Source: Kitasatospora xanthocidica (GTDB lineage Bacteria > Actinomycetota > Actinomycetes > Streptomycetales > Streptomycetaceae). From it: DNA of 64,000 bases. Below are positions 46,441 through 54,142 of this stretch, one piece after another; the stretch's first letter is position 1; each line of letters starts with the position of its first letter. The position numbers were made by a program, and so were the translations under genes. The stretch lies in NCBI RefSeq assembly GCF_014656195.1, contig NZ_BNBY01000017.1:115300-179299 (forward strand). The letters are read 5' to 3'. The notes under the pieces are model-generated. The model was not told where the DNA came from and ran no database searches. It saw only the letters and a list, made by a program, of their open reading frames with translations.

Positions 46441-47442
46441 CTAGTACGCCAGGGCGCGGTCGACGGCGTCCAGGACGCGGTCCACGTCCGGCAGGTACGA
46501 CTCCTCGAAGGCGGCCGGCGGGTACGGCATGTGGTAGCCGCCGACCCGCAGGACCGGGGCCTCCAGGTGGTGGAAGCACCGCTCGGTGATCCGGCCCGCG
46601 ATCTCGGCGCCGGCGCCGAAGAACACCGGCGCCTCGTGCACGACCACCAGCCGCCCGGTGCGCCGCACCGAGGCCTCGATGGTGTCGAAGTCCATCGGGG
46701 ACACCGAGCGCAGGTCGACCACCTCCAGGCTGTCGCCGTCCTCGGCGGCGACCGCCGCCGCCTCCAGGCAGGTCGCCACGGTCGGTCCGTAGCCGAGCAG
46801 CGTCAGGTCCCGGCCGGGCCGGACCACCCGGGCGGCGTGCAGGGGCAGTTCGGCGGCGGGCGGCACCGGCGCGCGGTCGTAGTAGCGGCGCTTGGGCTCG
46901 AAGTAGACGACCGGGTCGTTCCCGGCGATGGCCTGCCGGAGCATCCAGTGCGCGTCGGCCGCGTTGGACGGCGAGACCACCTTCACTCCCCCGACGTGGG
47001 CGAACAGCGCCTCGGGGGACTCGCTGTGGTGCTCGACCGCACCGATGCCGCCGCCGTACGGGATGCGGATGACCACCGGCAGGGTGAGCCGGCCGTTCGA
47101 GCGGGCGTGCAGCTTCGCCAGCTGGGTGACGATCTGGTCGAAGGCGGGGAAGACGAAGCCGTCGAACTGGATCTCCACCACCGGTCGGTAGCCCCGCAGG
47201 GCCAGGCCGATCGCGGTGCCGACGATGCCGGACTCGGCCAGCGGGGTGTCGATCACCCGGCCGTCGCCGAAGTCCTTCTGCAGGCCGTCGGTCACCCGGA
47301 AGACGCCGCCGAGCCTGCCGACGTCCTCGCCCATCACCAGGACCTTGGGATCCTCCTCCAGCGCGGCGCGCAGGGCCGAGTTGACCGCCTGGGCGAGGGT
47401 GCGGGCGGGCCCTGCGGCCGGATCGCGGTTCGTCGCCACCAT
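46441..47442 (-). CDS. bkdB: Branched-chain 2-oxoacid dehydrogenase E1 beta
   Basis: 333 residues from ATG 47442, which follows the E1 alpha stop by one nucleotide. AAGGGG lies upstream within the alpha gene. The transketolase pyrimidine domain is clear: LVMGEDVGRLGGVFRVTDGLQKDFGDGRVIDTPLAESGIVGTAIG, VEIQFDGFVFPAFDQIVTQLAKLHARSNG, and the C-terminal domain VVVHEAPVFFGAGAEIAGRITERCFHHLEAPVLRVGG. It completes the TPP active site with E1 alpha. The near-zero spacing shows tight coupling of the heterotetramer subunits. Confidence 0.96.
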   Translation of the reverse strand: MVATNRDPAAGPARTLAQAVNSALRAALEEDPKVLVMGEDVGRLGGVFRVTDGLQKDFGDGRVIDTPLAESGIVGTAIGLALRGYRPVVEIQFDGFVFPAFDQIVTQLAKLHARSNGRLTLPVVIRIPYGGGIGAVEHHSESPEALFAHVGGVKVVSPSNAADAHWMLRQAIAGNDPVVYFEPKRRYYDRAPVPPAAELPLHAARVVRPGRDLTLLGYGPTVATCLEAAAVAAEDGDSLEVVDLRSVSPMDFDTIEASVRRTGRLVVVHEAPVFFGAGAEIAGRITERCFHHLEAPVLRVGGYHMPYPPAAFEESYLPDVDRVLDAVDRALAY

Positions 47443-47443
47443 C

Positions 47444-48532
47444 TCAGACCCCTTCCGCGGTCGCGAGGGCGGCGGTGTAGGCCGCGAACTGCGCGGCCTC
47501 CTCCGCCACCAGGGCGTGGCCGTCCGCGTAGACGTGGCCGAACATCGCCTCCGCCGGGGGCGCGGCCATCGACCGGACGGCCGCGCGGACGGCCCGGGCC
47601 GCCTCCTCGCTCTCCCGGTCGACCCGGGCGAGGTACTCCTCGTCCGCCCGGCCGTCGGCCAGCAGGTGCGCCCGGAGGCGGGTGATCGGGTCCTTCAGCT
47701 CCCAGGCGCGCACCTCCTCGGCGTCGCGGTAGCGGGAGGGGTCGTCGGAGGTGGTGTGGGCGCCCATGCGGTAGGTGAACGCCTCGATCAGCGTCGGGCC
47801 CTGCCCGCTGCGGGCGCGCCGCAGTGCCTGCCGGGTGACGGCCAGACAGGCCAGCACGTCGTTGCCGTCCACCAGGATCCCGGGGAAGCCGAAGCCGGCC
47901 GCCCGCCGGTGGATCGGCACCCGGCTCTGCTTCTCGGTGGGCTCGGAGATCGCCCACTGGTTGTTCTGGCAGAAGAAGACGACCGGGGCGTCGTTGAGGG
48001 CGGCGAAGTTGAAGGCCTCGCTGACGTCGCCCTGGCTGGTCGCGCCGTCGCCGAAGTACACGATGACGGCGGTGTCGGCGCCGTCCTTGGCAACGCCCAT
48101 CGCGTAGCCGGTGGCGTGCAGCGTCTGGGCGCCGATGACGAGGGTGTAGAGGTGGAAGTTGTGCTCCCTCGGGTCCCAGCCGCCGTTGGTGGTGCCCCGG
48201 AACAGTGCGAAGAGGTCGAGGGGGTCGACCTGCCGGGCGAGCGCCACGCCGTGGTCGCGGTAGCTGGGGAAGACGTGGTCCTCGTCGTCGAGCGCCAGGG
48301 CGGAGCCGATCTGGGCCGCCTCCTGGCCGAGCAGCGAGGGCCAGAGGGCGAGTTCGCCCTGGCGCTGGAGCAGCACCCCCTCGGCGTCGATCCGGCGGGC
48401 GCGGACCATGGACTCGTAGAGGCCGAGGAGTTGATCGTCCGTCAGATCGAGCGGGTAGTCGGGGTGGTGCTTCCGCTCGCCGTCCGGGGTGAGCAGTTGG
48501 ACGGCGTCGGCCGGGGTGTGCGCGTGCGGCAT
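47444..48532 (-). CDS. bkdA: Branched-chain 2-oxoacid dehydrogenase E1 alpha
   Basis: 362 residues from ATG 48532, with AAGGAGG 6 nt upstream; open sequence to 48973 is not part of the gene. The TPP-Mg motif is YFGDGATSQGDVSEAFNFAALNDAPVVFFCQNNQW (GDG...NN). The phosphorylation-loop region YRMGAHTTSDDPSRYRD is also present. E1 alpha decarboxylates 2-oxoisovalerate and related acids from Val, Leu and Ile. Streptomycetes usually hold at least one other bkd set, so this copy may be dedicated to the pathway of its operon. It is the first gene; its 490-nt upstream region carries candidate operators. Confidence 0.95.
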   Translation of the reverse strand: MPHAHTPADAVQLLTPDGERKHHPDYPLDLTDDQLLGLYESMVRARRIDAEGVLLQRQGELALWPSLLGQEAAQIGSALALDDEDHVFPSYRDHGVALARQVDPLDLFALFRGTTNGGWDPREHNFHLYTLVIGAQTLHATGYAMGVAKDGADTAVIVYFGDGATSQGDVSEAFNFAALNDAPVVFFCQNNQWAISEPTEKQSRVPIHRRAAGFGFPGILVDGNDVLACLAVTRQALRRARSGQGPTLIEAFTYRMGAHTTSDDPSRYRDAEEVRAWELKDPITRLRAHLLADGRADEEYLARVDRESEEAARAVRAAVRSMAAPPAEAMFGHVYADGHALVAEEAAQFAAYTAALATAEGV

Positions 48533-48554
48533 GGCGACCTCCTTCCTCATGGGT

Positions 48555-48625
48555 GGGGCATGACGGGCGGGGCGTGACGGGCCGTGCGTGACGGTGCGGG
48601 GCGTGACGGGCGGGGCGTGACGGGC
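48555..48625. repeat. Five 14-15-bp tandem repeats upstream of bkdA
   Basis: Unit GGGGCGTGACGGGC in five head-to-tail copies (three exact, one with A, one 15-nt variant), starting 22 nt before the bkdA start codon. It lies in the 5' leader of the operon and could affect expression if copy number varies. Confidence 0.85.
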
Positions 48626-48769
48626 GGCGTCGGGCGGACCGGGCGGAGGGGCCTCGGTGCCGACGGCGCGGGCACGGGGAGAGCGGCGCGCCCGGAACGG
48701 TGCCGGGCGGCGGGGCGGGACGGGAGGCACGGCCGGCGGCGGGCTTCTCGCCCCGACCCCCTCGGCATC

Positions 48770-48798
48770 CGAACTCCCGTTGTTTCCCGTGGAGTTCG
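48770..48798. promoter_or_regulatory. Inverted repeat CGAACTCC-N13-GGAGTTCG, candidate activator site
   Basis: Perfect 8-bp arms at 48770-48777 and 48791-48798, with a further GAACTC half site at 48811-48816. It sits about 240 nt upstream of bkdA. The half sites resemble, in everted order, the GTTCG/CGAAC halves bound by StrR. A StrR-like protein is encoded at 49890-51185. Confidence 0.5.
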
Positions 48799-48845
48799 AC
48801 CCGGTACGGAGAACTCTGCCCGCCGCCCACGCCGTCACGCAAGCA

Positions 48846-48865
48846 GTGGATTCCACTCGGTGGAA
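48846..48865. promoter_or_regulatory. Overlapping palindromes GTGGATTCCAC and TTCCAC-TCG-GTGGAA
   Basis: Two perfect palindromes share TTCCAC (48851-48856): 48846-48856 and 48851-48865. They lie in the same non-coding region between the thioesterase stop and the bkdA start. A probable operator of unknown owner. Confidence 0.5.
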
Positions 48866-48950
48866 AACCCGCGCCGGGTGGGGGAGCCGGTTCCGAGGCG
48901 CATACCGGAACCACCCAGGAACCCTGCTCGGAACCCAGCCCGGAATGCCC

Positions 48951-48994
48951 CCCGGATCACGCCCGGAACGCACCCGGAACGCACCCGGGACGCA
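48951..48994. repeat. Four 11-bp tandem repeats
   Basis: Unit CCCGGAACGCA, four copies (first and last slightly different), just downstream of the thioesterase gene end. Confidence 0.8.
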
Positions 48995-49021
48995 CCGGGC
49001 TTTCCCGCCGGAAAGGCTCGT

Positions 49022-49885
49022 TCAGACCGCGGCCAAGGGCGCGATCAGGCCGCCGAGACGGCCGAAGAAGGCGTCCTTGGATTCCCTCGGAAAGAAATGC
49101 CCGCCCGGGACCGGATGCAACGCGAAACCCCCGTCGGCGTGTTCGGCCCAGGCGGCCGCGTCCGCGGCCGAGACCAGCGGGTCGTCCCGCCCGGCGAACA
49201 CCTCGACCGGGCACGGCAGCGGCCGGTGCGTGAAGCCCTCGGAATCGCCCGCGCAGAGGCCGATCTCCGCCCGCACCAGGGCGATCCGCTCGCTCAGCCA
49301 GCTGGTGTCCGCGCGCAGCGCGGCCGGGAGCGAACCGAAGTCGACGAGCCAGGAGACGAGTTCGGCGTCGGTGAGCCGCGTCGCCCGGCGCAGCGGGTGC
49401 GGCAGGTGGGGCGCCGGGTAGGCGCCGACCAGCAGCCGCTCGGGCAGCCTGCGCCCGTGCTCGGCCCTGCGGCGGGTGAGCCGGTAGGCGAGCAGGGCGC
49501 CCATGCTGTGCCCGTACAGGAGGTAGGGCCGTTCCAGGAGCGGGCCGAGGTCGCGTTCCAGCTCGGCGACGAGCCGGGGCAGCCCCTGCCGGCAGTGGCC
49601 GCCGGCCGGGTCCCGCCCGGGGATCCGGACCGGGACGAGGTTCACCCGCTCTCCCAGCGCCCGTTGCCAGCCGGAGAAGAACGCCGTACTGCCGCCGGCC
49701 GGGTGCAGTCCGAGCAGGGTGACCGGGCCGCCGTCCGCTCCCCCGCCCGCGCCCTCGTCGAAGCCGCCCTCGTCGAAACCGCCACCCGGGCCGCCGACCG
49801 GGGCTAGCGGCTGTGCGACTGCGGACCGTCCCTGGTTGCACGCCCCGGCCGGGGGCGGTGCGCCGCCGACCGGGCGGCGGCGCAC
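49022..49885 (-). CDS. Type II thioesterase
   Basis: 287 residues if GTG 49885 is used, 4 nt after the stop of the StrR-like gene; no good ribosome site exists, so translation may rely on coupling. The first 50 residues are Gly/Pro-rich. The alpha/beta hydrolase core follows: LLGLHPAGGSTAFFSGWQRAL, the nucleophile in LLYGHSMGALLAYRL, Asp in VEVFAGRDDPLVS and His in PVPGGHFFP. Such enzymes remove stalled or wrong acyl groups from carrier proteins. Here it could clean or release the ACP at 42558. It also resembles thioesterases beside PKS/NRPS genes, but none are in the window. Confidence 0.85.
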   Translation of the reverse strand: MRRRPVGGAPPPAGACNQGRSAVAQPLAPVGGPGGGFDEGGFDEGAGGGADGGPVTLLGLHPAGGSTAFFSGWQRALGERVNLVPVRIPGRDPAGGHCRQGLPRLVAELERDLGPLLERPYLLYGHSMGALLAYRLTRRRAEHGRRLPERLLVGAYPAPHLPHPLRRATRLTDAELVSWLVDFGSLPAALRADTSWLSERIALVRAEIGLCAGDSEGFTHRPLPCPVEVFAGRDDPLVSAADAAAWAEHADGGFALHPVPGGHFFPRESKDAFFGRLGGLIAPLAAV

Positions 49886-49889
49886 CGGG

Positions 49890-51185
49890 TCAGATGGCTG
49901 CCGGAACACCGGCCCTCCCCACCGTGCTCTGCGGGGCCGACGGCCGCTCGGCACCGAGATCGGCGCCGGGACCAGGGCCAGGGCCGGGACCTAGGTCGAG
50001 GTCCGGCTCCGGCCGGGCGGTCTCCACCTGGTGCGCGAACTCCCGCCAGGCCGCCGCGCATTCGAGCGCGAGCTGGGAGACCCGGCCGGCGCAGTGCGGC
50101 GGGATGCTGCGCGCCAGCTGGTCGCGCTGATCGGCCGGGAGGAGGCTGCTGGTGAGCATCCGCAGCAGATGGCGGCCGCTCTCGGTGAGCCGGAGCGCCG
50201 GGTCGCTCATCAGCCGTTCCATGACGCGGGCGAGGTCCTGGCCGGGCTGCTGCGGGCCGGGGCCGGTGCGCCGGCCGCCGGCGGCCTGGCCCGGCGGGGA
50301 CGCGGGGCGGGTCTGGGAGGCGGGCCGGGCCGTGCGGCGCCCGGTGGGCACCGGGTCCTCGCCGCGCCGCAGCCGCTCCCGGACGTCGCGGACCGTCCCC
50401 GGGGAGATGCCCGCCTCGTCGGCGATCGCGCGCAGCGACGCCCGGGGGTTGGCGCTGATCAGTTCGACGGCGCGCCGCCGGCCCAGCGTGCCGTCCAGCG
50501 GCCGGACCCGCCCGTCCCGGCCGACCCGGGCCGCGGCGTGCGGGATGGTGCCGCTCTCGCTGCGCCGCAGCTCGCGCACCGCCTTGGTGGAGAGCCCGGC
50601 GACGGAGGCGACCATCCGGTCCGACCACTCGGGGTGCGAGGTGAGGATCCGCCTGGCGGCGCCCGTGCGGTCGTCCCGAGACAGCGGGAGGCCGTGGCGG
50701 GTGTTGCTCTGGACGGAGAGGACGAAGGCGTCGCGTTCGGAGCCTTCGAAGAAGCGGGCGGGGATGACGGACCGGCCCCGGGCGGCGGCCACCCGCAGCC
50801 GGTGCATGCCGTCGATCACCCGCATGCTGGGGCGGTGGACGATGATCGGCGGGAGGTCCCGGTCGAGTTCGGCCAACGCCCTGAGGTGCTCCGGGTCCTC
50901 TCCGCCGGTGCGCGGCGAGTCGGCGGGCAGCAGTGCCGCGACCGGGACCGGCACCACCTCGGACAGGGCCGGCGCCCACTCCTGGGACGGCGGCGGTCCG
51001 GGTTCCGGGGCCACCGGGCCGGGCTCCCGGGTCACGGCACCGACCTCCCGGGCCACCGAACCGGCTACCTGGCCGGTCGCCGGACTGGCCACCGGACCGG
51101 CCGCCGGACCGGCCGCCGGGGACGGTAAACCGGGCCGGGACGTGAAGGGCGGTTCGGCGCTGTCGCTGACGGTCTCTTTCTTCAC
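49890..51185 (-). CDS. StrR-like transcriptional activator (ParB N-terminal domain)
   Basis: 431 residues from GTG 51185, with GAGGA 7 nt upstream; the frame stays open to 51887 without support. After a Pro/Ala-rich start, the ParB-nuclease-like domain (VVPVPVAALLPADSPRTGGEDPEHLRALAELDRDLPPIIVHRPSMRVIDGMHRLRVAAARG) and HTH (PEWSDRMVASVAGLSTKAVRELRRS) match StrR-family pathway-specific activators. These are controlled by the A-factor cascade in S. griseus. A second HTH-like segment (LRAIADEAGISPGTVRDVRERL) follows. Its promoter holds the palindrome at 51451-51474, so a GBL receptor may repress it directly. Likely targets are genes of this island. Confidence 0.85.
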   Translation of the reverse strand: MKKETVSDSAEPPFTSRPGLPSPAAGPAAGPVASPATGQVAGSVAREVGAVTREPGPVAPEPGPPPSQEWAPALSEVVPVPVAALLPADSPRTGGEDPEHLRALAELDRDLPPIIVHRPSMRVIDGMHRLRVAAARGRSVIPARFFEGSERDAFVLSVQSNTRHGLPLSRDDRTGAARRILTSHPEWSDRMVASVAGLSTKAVRELRRSESGTIPHAAARVGRDGRVRPLDGTLGRRRAVELISANPRASLRAIADEAGISPGTVRDVRERLRRGEDPVPTGRRTARPASQTRPASPPGQAAGGRRTGPGPQQPGQDLARVMERLMSDPALRLTESGRHLLRMLTSSLLPADQRDQLARSIPPHCAGRVSQLALECAAAWREFAHQVETARPEPDLDLGPGPGPGPGADLGAERPSAPQSTVGRAGVPAAI

Positions 51186-51450
51186 GGCGAGTCCTCTGGC
51201 GTGCGTCGCGGGAGGGCGGTCGGACAGGCGGTGCGTCGTACCGGCACCACCCGCCTTGGGGAAGTACCGCCCCGTTTTCCCTGGGTCTGCTGGGTCGTCT
51301 CCTCGTCGAGACAGGCCAAAGGCGCACCGGCGCGGGCCGCCGAGGACCCGGCCGGCCGACGACGCCCGTGGGGGCGGGTTCGTCGGCACGGACCTCCGGG
51401 TGGCTCCACGACGGCCGCTGCCGAATGCTCCATCGTGATCGTGACACACG

Positions 51451-51474
51451 AACATACCTCTGGGAAGGTATTTT
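51451..51474. promoter_or_regulatory. ARE-like palindrome in the StrR-like gene promoter
   Basis: ACATACCT-CTGGGA-AGGTATTT, core ATACCT-N6-AGGTAT. On the minus strand it overlaps a TAAAAT (51470-51475), a candidate -10 box with TTGCTG (51495-51500) 19 nt further upstream. This is where a repressor would block transcription of the gene starting at 51185. Confidence 0.72.
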
Positions 51475-51534
51475 AACGAGCGCGTAACGTACGGCAGCAA
51501 TACCGTCACACGACGGCCACCGCGCCCACCCGTT

Positions 51535-52221
51535 TCAGCCTCCGGCGGGGGCTCCGTCGAGCAGCAACAGCCGGGCACCGGGCAGCAGTTCGGCCAGCCC
51601 CGGGTCGCCGACGACCACCGGGTGCCCGACCTCGGTGAGCATCGGCAGGTCGGAGGCGTGGTCCCCGTAGCCGTAGCAGTCCGCCGGATCGACCTGCGGG
51701 TGGGCCTCGTACAGGGCGCGCACGGCCCGGCGCTTCTCCTCCCCGATGACCGGCTCGCCGACGAGCCCGCCGGTGAGCACTCCCCCGCGCACCTCGGGGC
51801 GGCTGCACACCAGGTGCGCCGCGCCGATGTCCGCCGCGATGGGGTCGAGGATCGCCGGGAACGAGCCGGAGACCAGCACGATCGCACCGCCCGCCGCCCG
51901 ATGGTCCGTCAGGGCATCCCGGACGGCGGCGATGTAGAAGCCCGGCTCCGCGGCCCGTTCGGCGAACCACGCGCGGCCGGCCGCGGCGACGGACTCGGCC
52001 GGCTCCCCGGCCCATTCCCGGTAGTACGCGCGGTTGTTCTCCTCGCGCGGGCTCCCGGCGGCGGCCCGGGCGGTCAGCTCCTCCCGCACCCGGCGGCCGC
52101 GCCGGACGCCCTCGCTGCCGTACCGGGCGCCGAGGTAGTGGTCGAGGAAGTCGAACATGCTCTTGCAGTCGATCAGCGTCTCGTCGACGTCGCTGAACGC
52201 CAGACGGGTGGGCAGGGCCAC
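51535..52221 (-). CDS. HAD-IB family phosphatase (SerB-like)
   Basis: 228 residues from GTG 52221, with GAGGAG 6 nt upstream. Motif I is AFSDVDETLIDCKSMFDFLDHYL, motif II VLVSGSFPAILDPIA, and motif III/IV EEKRRAVRALY and CYGYGDHASDLPMLTEVG. This HAD-IB subfamily often acts on phosphoserine-like or glycerol phosphate substrates. It begins 23 nt after the TetR gene, so it is part of the receptor operon. GBL pathways need a phosphatase because AfsA uses dihydroxyacetone phosphate, so dephosphorylation of the butenolide phosphate is a fitting but untested role. Confidence 0.88.
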   Translation of the reverse strand: MALPTRLAFSDVDETLIDCKSMFDFLDHYLGARYGSEGVRRGRRVREELTARAAAGSPREENNRAYYREWAGEPAESVAAAGRAWFAERAAEPGFYIAAVRDALTDHRAAGGAIVLVSGSFPAILDPIAADIGAAHLVCSRPEVRGGVLTGGLVGEPVIGEEKRRAVRALYEAHPQVDPADCYGYGDHASDLPMLTEVGHPVVVGDPGLAELLPGARLLLLDGAPAGG

Positions 52222-52244
52222 GGGGGGCTCCTCGGGGGCTCGGG

Positions 52245-52994
52245 TCACCTGGGGGTGACGCTTCGGGCGGTACGGGTGCCGGCCGCGGCGCGGCCACCCG
52301 CCGGGCCACGGGCGCCGGTCGTGCCGCGGGTGGCGGCCGGCCGGGCGCGCAGCGCCGGGAACAGGGTGTCCCGCACCTCGCGCCAGCGTTCCGCGAAGTC
52401 GGCGCGGGCGTACAGGTTGTCGGAGATGTGCTGGGACCCGAAGAAGGCCGCGACGGCCACCCGGGCGGCCACGTCCGGGTCCACGTGCTCCGCCAACTGC
52501 CCCTGCGCGGCGGCCTCGCGCAGCAGCATCGAGATCAGGTTCGTCCAGTCCACGTACGGCAGCGGGAGCTCGACGTCGATGGCGGCGCGCTCGTTCTGCA
52601 GCCGGGTCCCGGCCTGCATGATCGGGTCCTCGAGGAACGCGGTGGTGGCCGCGTTGAACATCTCGATCACCGTGTCCAGCGGGGAGAGGCCCTTGCCCCG
52701 CACCGCCTCCAGCGTCACCGGCCAGCGCGAGTACAGCTCCTCGACCACGGCGACGGCCAGTGCCTGCTTGTTGGGGAAGTGGAAGTAGACCGCGCCCTTG
52801 GTCATGGCGACCTCGTCGGCCACGTCCTTGATGCCGGTCCGTTCGTAACCGCGCTCGGCGAAGATCCGCGCGGCGCAGTGCAGGATCTGCTCCCTGGTGC
52901 GCTCGGCGCGCTCCTGGCGCAGGAACGGCCCGGTCGCGCCGGTGCGCAGCGCCGGCCACAGCGGCTCGGTGGCGGCGCTCTTGCTCTGGCTCAC
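52245..52994 (-). CDS. GBL-receptor-like TetR regulator
   Basis: 249 residues from GTG 52994. The HTH is REQILHCAARIFAERGYERTGIKDVADEVAMTKGAVYFHFPNKQALA; MTKGAVYFHF is typical of ScbR/ArpA-type gamma-butyrolactone receptors. The ligand domain includes YVDWTNLISMLLREAAAQGQL. It is about 30 residues longer than usual, with an Arg/Ala/Gly tail. It is divergent from afsA, the classical receptor/synthase pair, with the palindrome at 53034-53055 between them. It should repress its own gene, afsA and probably the StrR-like gene until the signal binds. Confidence 0.92.
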   Translation of the reverse strand: MSQSKSAATEPLWPALRTGATGPFLRQERAERTREQILHCAARIFAERGYERTGIKDVADEVAMTKGAVYFHFPNKQALAVAVVEELYSRWPVTLEAVRGKGLSPLDTVIEMFNAATTAFLEDPIMQAGTRLQNERAAIDVELPLPYVDWTNLISMLLREAAAQGQLAEHVDPDVAARVAVAAFFGSQHISDNLYARADFAERWREVRDTLFPALRARPAATRGTTGARGPAGGRAAAGTRTARSVTPR

Positions 52995-53033
52995 TGTTCT
53001 CTGTTCCTCTCTCGCATCCCGTCGATCCTGGCT

Positions 53034-53055
53034 ATATACCTTCTCCCAGGTATAT
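53034..53055. promoter_or_regulatory. ARE-like palindrome between tetR and afsA
   Basis: Perfect ATATACCT (53034-53041), TCTCCC, AGGTATAT (53048-53055). It lies 39 nt before the TetR start and about 100 nt before the afsA start, so one dimer could control both directions. Confidence 0.8.
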
Positions 53056-53155
53056 TTTCGGGCCGTGATCAACGGCCACCTGGGGGGTGACCCGCGTCCG
53101 GAGCGGGGTGGCACCACCTTAGGGAACGGCTCACCGACGGGGAGACGTGCTCGTA

Positions 53156-54142
53156 ATGTCCAGCATCACCGCATCGCCAAGGTACCTGCCGACGACCGCG
53201 CCGGCGGCGCGCGACCGCCGGCTCTCGTTCCGCCACCGGCTGCCGGCCGCCGCCGTCCACAAGACCGCGCCGGCGGAGGTCCTGCTCACCGACGCCGCCC
53301 GGACGGGGGACGACCGGTTCCGGGTCGCCGCCGTCTGGCACCGCCACCGCTTCCTGCACCACGGCGGGGCGGGCCTGCCGGTCGACCCGCTGCTGCTGGT
53401 CGAGACGGTCCGCCAGGCGCTGATCCACCTGTCCCACCGCTTCCACGGCGTTCCGCAGGGCCACCCGTTCGTCCTCGACTCCCTCGACCTCGAACTGACC
53501 CGGGCCGGTTCGACGCACCGGCCCGCCGGACCGCAGCAGGTCCTGCTCGACGCCGTCCACACCCGGACGCTGACCACCCCGCACCGCACCGGCCTCGCGC
53601 TGGACGCCGTGGTGTCCGTCGACGGCGTGCCGCTCGGCCGGGGCGGCTTCCGCTGGGAGGTCCGGCACCCCGAGTTCTACGCCCTGGTGCGCGACCGCGC
53701 CCGGCGGACGGCGGCCCGGCCGACCGGCCCGTCCGCCGGGGAGTCCTGGCGGCTCGCCCCCTGGGTGGCGGGCTACCCGGACGACCGGCACGTGCTGCTC
53801 GCCCGCGGCCCGCAGGGCGCGCCCGGCGAGTTCCTGCTCGACCCCGCCCCCGACCACCCGGTGCTCTTCGACCACCCCTCCGACCACGTGCCGGGCATGG
53901 TGCTGCTGGAGGCGTTCCGGCAGGCCGCCCACGCCACCGGTGCCCCGCAGGACCCGGCCCGGATCCGGGCCGCCTTCACCGCTTTCGGGGAGCCGGACGT
54001 GCCGGTGACCGTCACCGCGCGCCCCGGTCCGGCGGCGGGGACCACGGAGGTCACCGCCGTCCAGGGCGGGACGCCCCTCGCCTCGGCCCTGCTCGGGTAC
54101 GAGCCGGTGGACGACCTGACGGCCCGCCGGGACGCCCGGTGA
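53156..54142 (+). CDS. afsA: AfsA-family gamma-butyrolactone synthase
   Basis: 328 residues from ATG 53156; GTG 53147, closer to GGGGAG, is an alternative. It has two hotdog (AfsA) repeats. The first is VHKTAPAEVLLTDAARTGDDRFRVAAVWHRHRFLHH with LLLVETVRQALIHLSHRFHGVP. The second is HPVLFDHPSDHVPGMVLLEAFRQAAH. AfsA condenses a 3-oxoacyl group with dihydroxyacetone phosphate, the key step to A-factor-type lactones. It overlaps the next gene by 4 nt. The divergent TetR and shared palindrome give it the usual feedback control. The acyl donor may come from the KASIII/ACP of the nearby operon. Confidence 0.93.
   Translation: MSSITASPRYLPTTAPAARDRRLSFRHRLPAAAVHKTAPAEVLLTDAARTGDDRFRVAAVWHRHRFLHHGGAGLPVDPLLLVETVRQALIHLSHRFHGVPQGHPFVLDSLDLELTRAGSTHRPAGPQQVLLDAVHTRTLTTPHRTGLALDAVVSVDGVPLGRGGFRWEVRHPEFYALVRDRARRTAARPTGPSAGESWRLAPWVAGYPDDRHVLLARGPQGAPGEFLLDPAPDHPVLFDHPSDHVPGMVLLEAFRQAAHATGAPQDPARIRAAFTAFGEPDVPVTVTARPGPAAGTTEVTAVQGGTPLASALLGYEPVDDLTARRDAR

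Noticed and set aside
44990..48532. Pyruvate dehydrogenase instead of branched-chain dehydrogenase
   Set aside because: Split alpha/beta E1 and motifs fit the branched-chain type better, and it sits with a KASIII; substrate still needs testing.
48555..48625. CRISPR array
   Set aside because: Repeats are directly adjacent without spacers and no cas genes are present; it is a simple tandem repeat.
49022..51185. ParB-domain protein as a plasmid partition factor
   Set aside because: No parA or parS cluster nearby; domain order and setting fit StrR-type activators.
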